This document shows positions 5,841 through 6,132 of a stretch of 6,132 nucleotides of DNA, piece by piece; the stretch's first letter is position 1; each line of letters begins with the position of its first letter. This DNA is from a bacterium CG2_30_54_10. GTDB taxonomy: Bacteria; Muiribacteriota; Ozemobacteria; Ozemobacterales; Ozemobacteraceae. A program made the translations under genes and the position numbers. The notes beneath the pieces are model-generated. The model was not told the DNA's origin. It was given only the letters and a program-made list of their open reading frames with translations, and ran no database searches. The DNA is taken from assembly GCA_001872985.1 (NCBI GenBank), contig MNYA01000479.1, positions 1 to 6,132 on the forward strand. The letters run 5' to 3'.

Positions 5841-6132
5841 TCAGGATCGCTTGTTGATCGGGGTGCCAGGGTCGGAGTCAGCCTTGGGGTTGTCAGCAGG
5901 GTCAGTGTCGGCACTGGCTTTGCCATCGGCGCAAGGGACGGCGCCAGGAACGGGGACGGGGTTTGAGGTGACGTCGCGGCCGATGCTAGTGTCGGAACCG
6001 GGTTCGGAACCGGGTTCGGAAGCAGATTCGGAAGCGGGTTCAGAACCGGATGGCGGGTTGATGGGTGTGATTTGGGTTGCTGGGGTGACCCGGTTTCGCC
6101 CGTTTTCCTTGGAATAGTAGAGAGCCACATCG
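5841..6132 (-). CDS. GGDEF-domain protein (probable diguanylate cyclase), C-terminal end only, with acidic low-complexity tail
   Basis: The gene enters from the right edge on the minus strand and stops at TGA 5843-5841. The first complete codons (from 6131) read DVALYYSKENGRNRV, which is the highly typical closing segment of GGDEF domains (ADxALYxAKxxGRNRV). That domain makes cyclic di-GMP from two GTP when its GG(D/E)EF site is intact, but the active site lies outside this window, so activity cannot be judged. An 81-residue tail follows, which is unusual because GGDEF domains normally end within a few residues of this motif. The tail is rich in S, P, G, A, D and E (12 acidic, 5 basic residues). 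It includes a tandem SEPx tetrapeptide stretch, then an AD/DP-rich segment ending PINKRS, and is predicted to be disordered. It is convergent with the methyltransferase gene. Confidence 0.85.
   Translation of the reverse strand, partial: DVALYYSKENGRNRVTPATQITPINPPSGSEPASESASEPGSEPGSDTSIGRDVTSNPVPVPGAVPCADGKASADTDPADNPKADSDPGTPINKRS
5997..6050 (-). repeat. 12-bp tandem repeat encoding SEPG/SEPA/SESA tetrapeptides
   Basis: Four consecutive 12-bp units (5997-6008, 6009-6020, 6021-6032, 6033-6044) resemble accgggttcgga on the plus strand. The first two are identical, the others differ at two to four bases, and a half unit follows (6045-6050). On the minus strand each unit encodes Ser-Glu-Pro-Gly or a variant (SEPA, SESA) in the GGDEF protein tail. 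Unit length is a multiple of three, so copy-number change would keep the frame. Confidence 0.8.

Noticed and set aside
5851..6117. Plus-strand open frame of 88 codons with GSEPGSEPGSE repeats
   Set aside because: It is antisense to the GGDEF tail. Its openness follows from the 12-bp repeat and GC-rich codons, and it has no convincing ribosome site.
5807..6130. Minus-strand open frame of 107 codons starting MWLSTIPRK, overlapping the GGDEF tail
   Set aside because: It is the +1 shadow of the repeat-containing tail; its proline-rich translation has no family match, while the neighbouring frame carries the clear GGDEF ending ALYYSKENGRNRV.
1..6132. Mobile element, CRISPR array, tRNA or rRNA
   Set aside because: No transposase, long terminal inverted repeat, spaced direct-repeat array or tRNA-like cloverleaf was seen on either strand by reading.

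Overview
The window carries two divergent gene clusters plus the end of a third gene entering from the right. Base composition is moderately GC-rich. Hfq, an RsbU-type membrane phosphatase, a chemotaxis-type signalling module and a GGDEF enzyme point to a signal-rich, free-living bacterium. The two predicted membrane segments with a large extracytoplasmic domain are compatible with a Gram-negative. I cannot assign a phylum. A deltaproteobacterium-like or uncultured lineage such as Riflebacteria/Ozemobacteria is only a guess.

Layout. (1) Positions 1-1054, minus strand: a two-gene operon. A soluble protein fusing a cyclic-nucleotide-binding domain to a short chemoreceptor signalling tip (368-1054) is followed after 21 bp by hfq. 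The hfq gene starts at 346 and runs off the left edge with a long Pro/Gly/Arg-rich tail. A well-formed sigma70-type promoter (1141-1169) drives this operon. (2) Positions 1055-1282: divergent intergenic region with promoters for both directions. (3) Positions 1283-5755, plus strand: a divergent YchF/DUF933 nucleotide-binding protein, then an 895-residue membrane-anchored SpoIIE/RsbU-type PP2C phosphatase, then a class I SAM-dependent methyltransferase whose GTG start overlaps the phosphatase stop by four bases. (4) Positions 5841-6132, minus strand: the C-terminal end of a GGDEF (diguanylate cyclase) protein with an unusual low-complexity acidic tail built partly on an SEPx tetrapeptide repeat. 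A terminator for it lies at 5776-5797, in the convergent gap.

Functionally, most genes here sense or relay signals: a cyclic-nucleotide sensor, an RNA chaperone for post-transcriptional control, a partner-switch phosphatase, and a probable c-di-GMP enzyme. The most unusual items are the fusion of a cyclic-nucleotide sensor to a chemoreceptor tip co-transcribed with hfq, the YchF-like protein with altered nucleotide-recognition motifs, and the disordered tails on Hfq and the GGDEF protein. I see no mobile element, CRISPR array, tRNA or rRNA.
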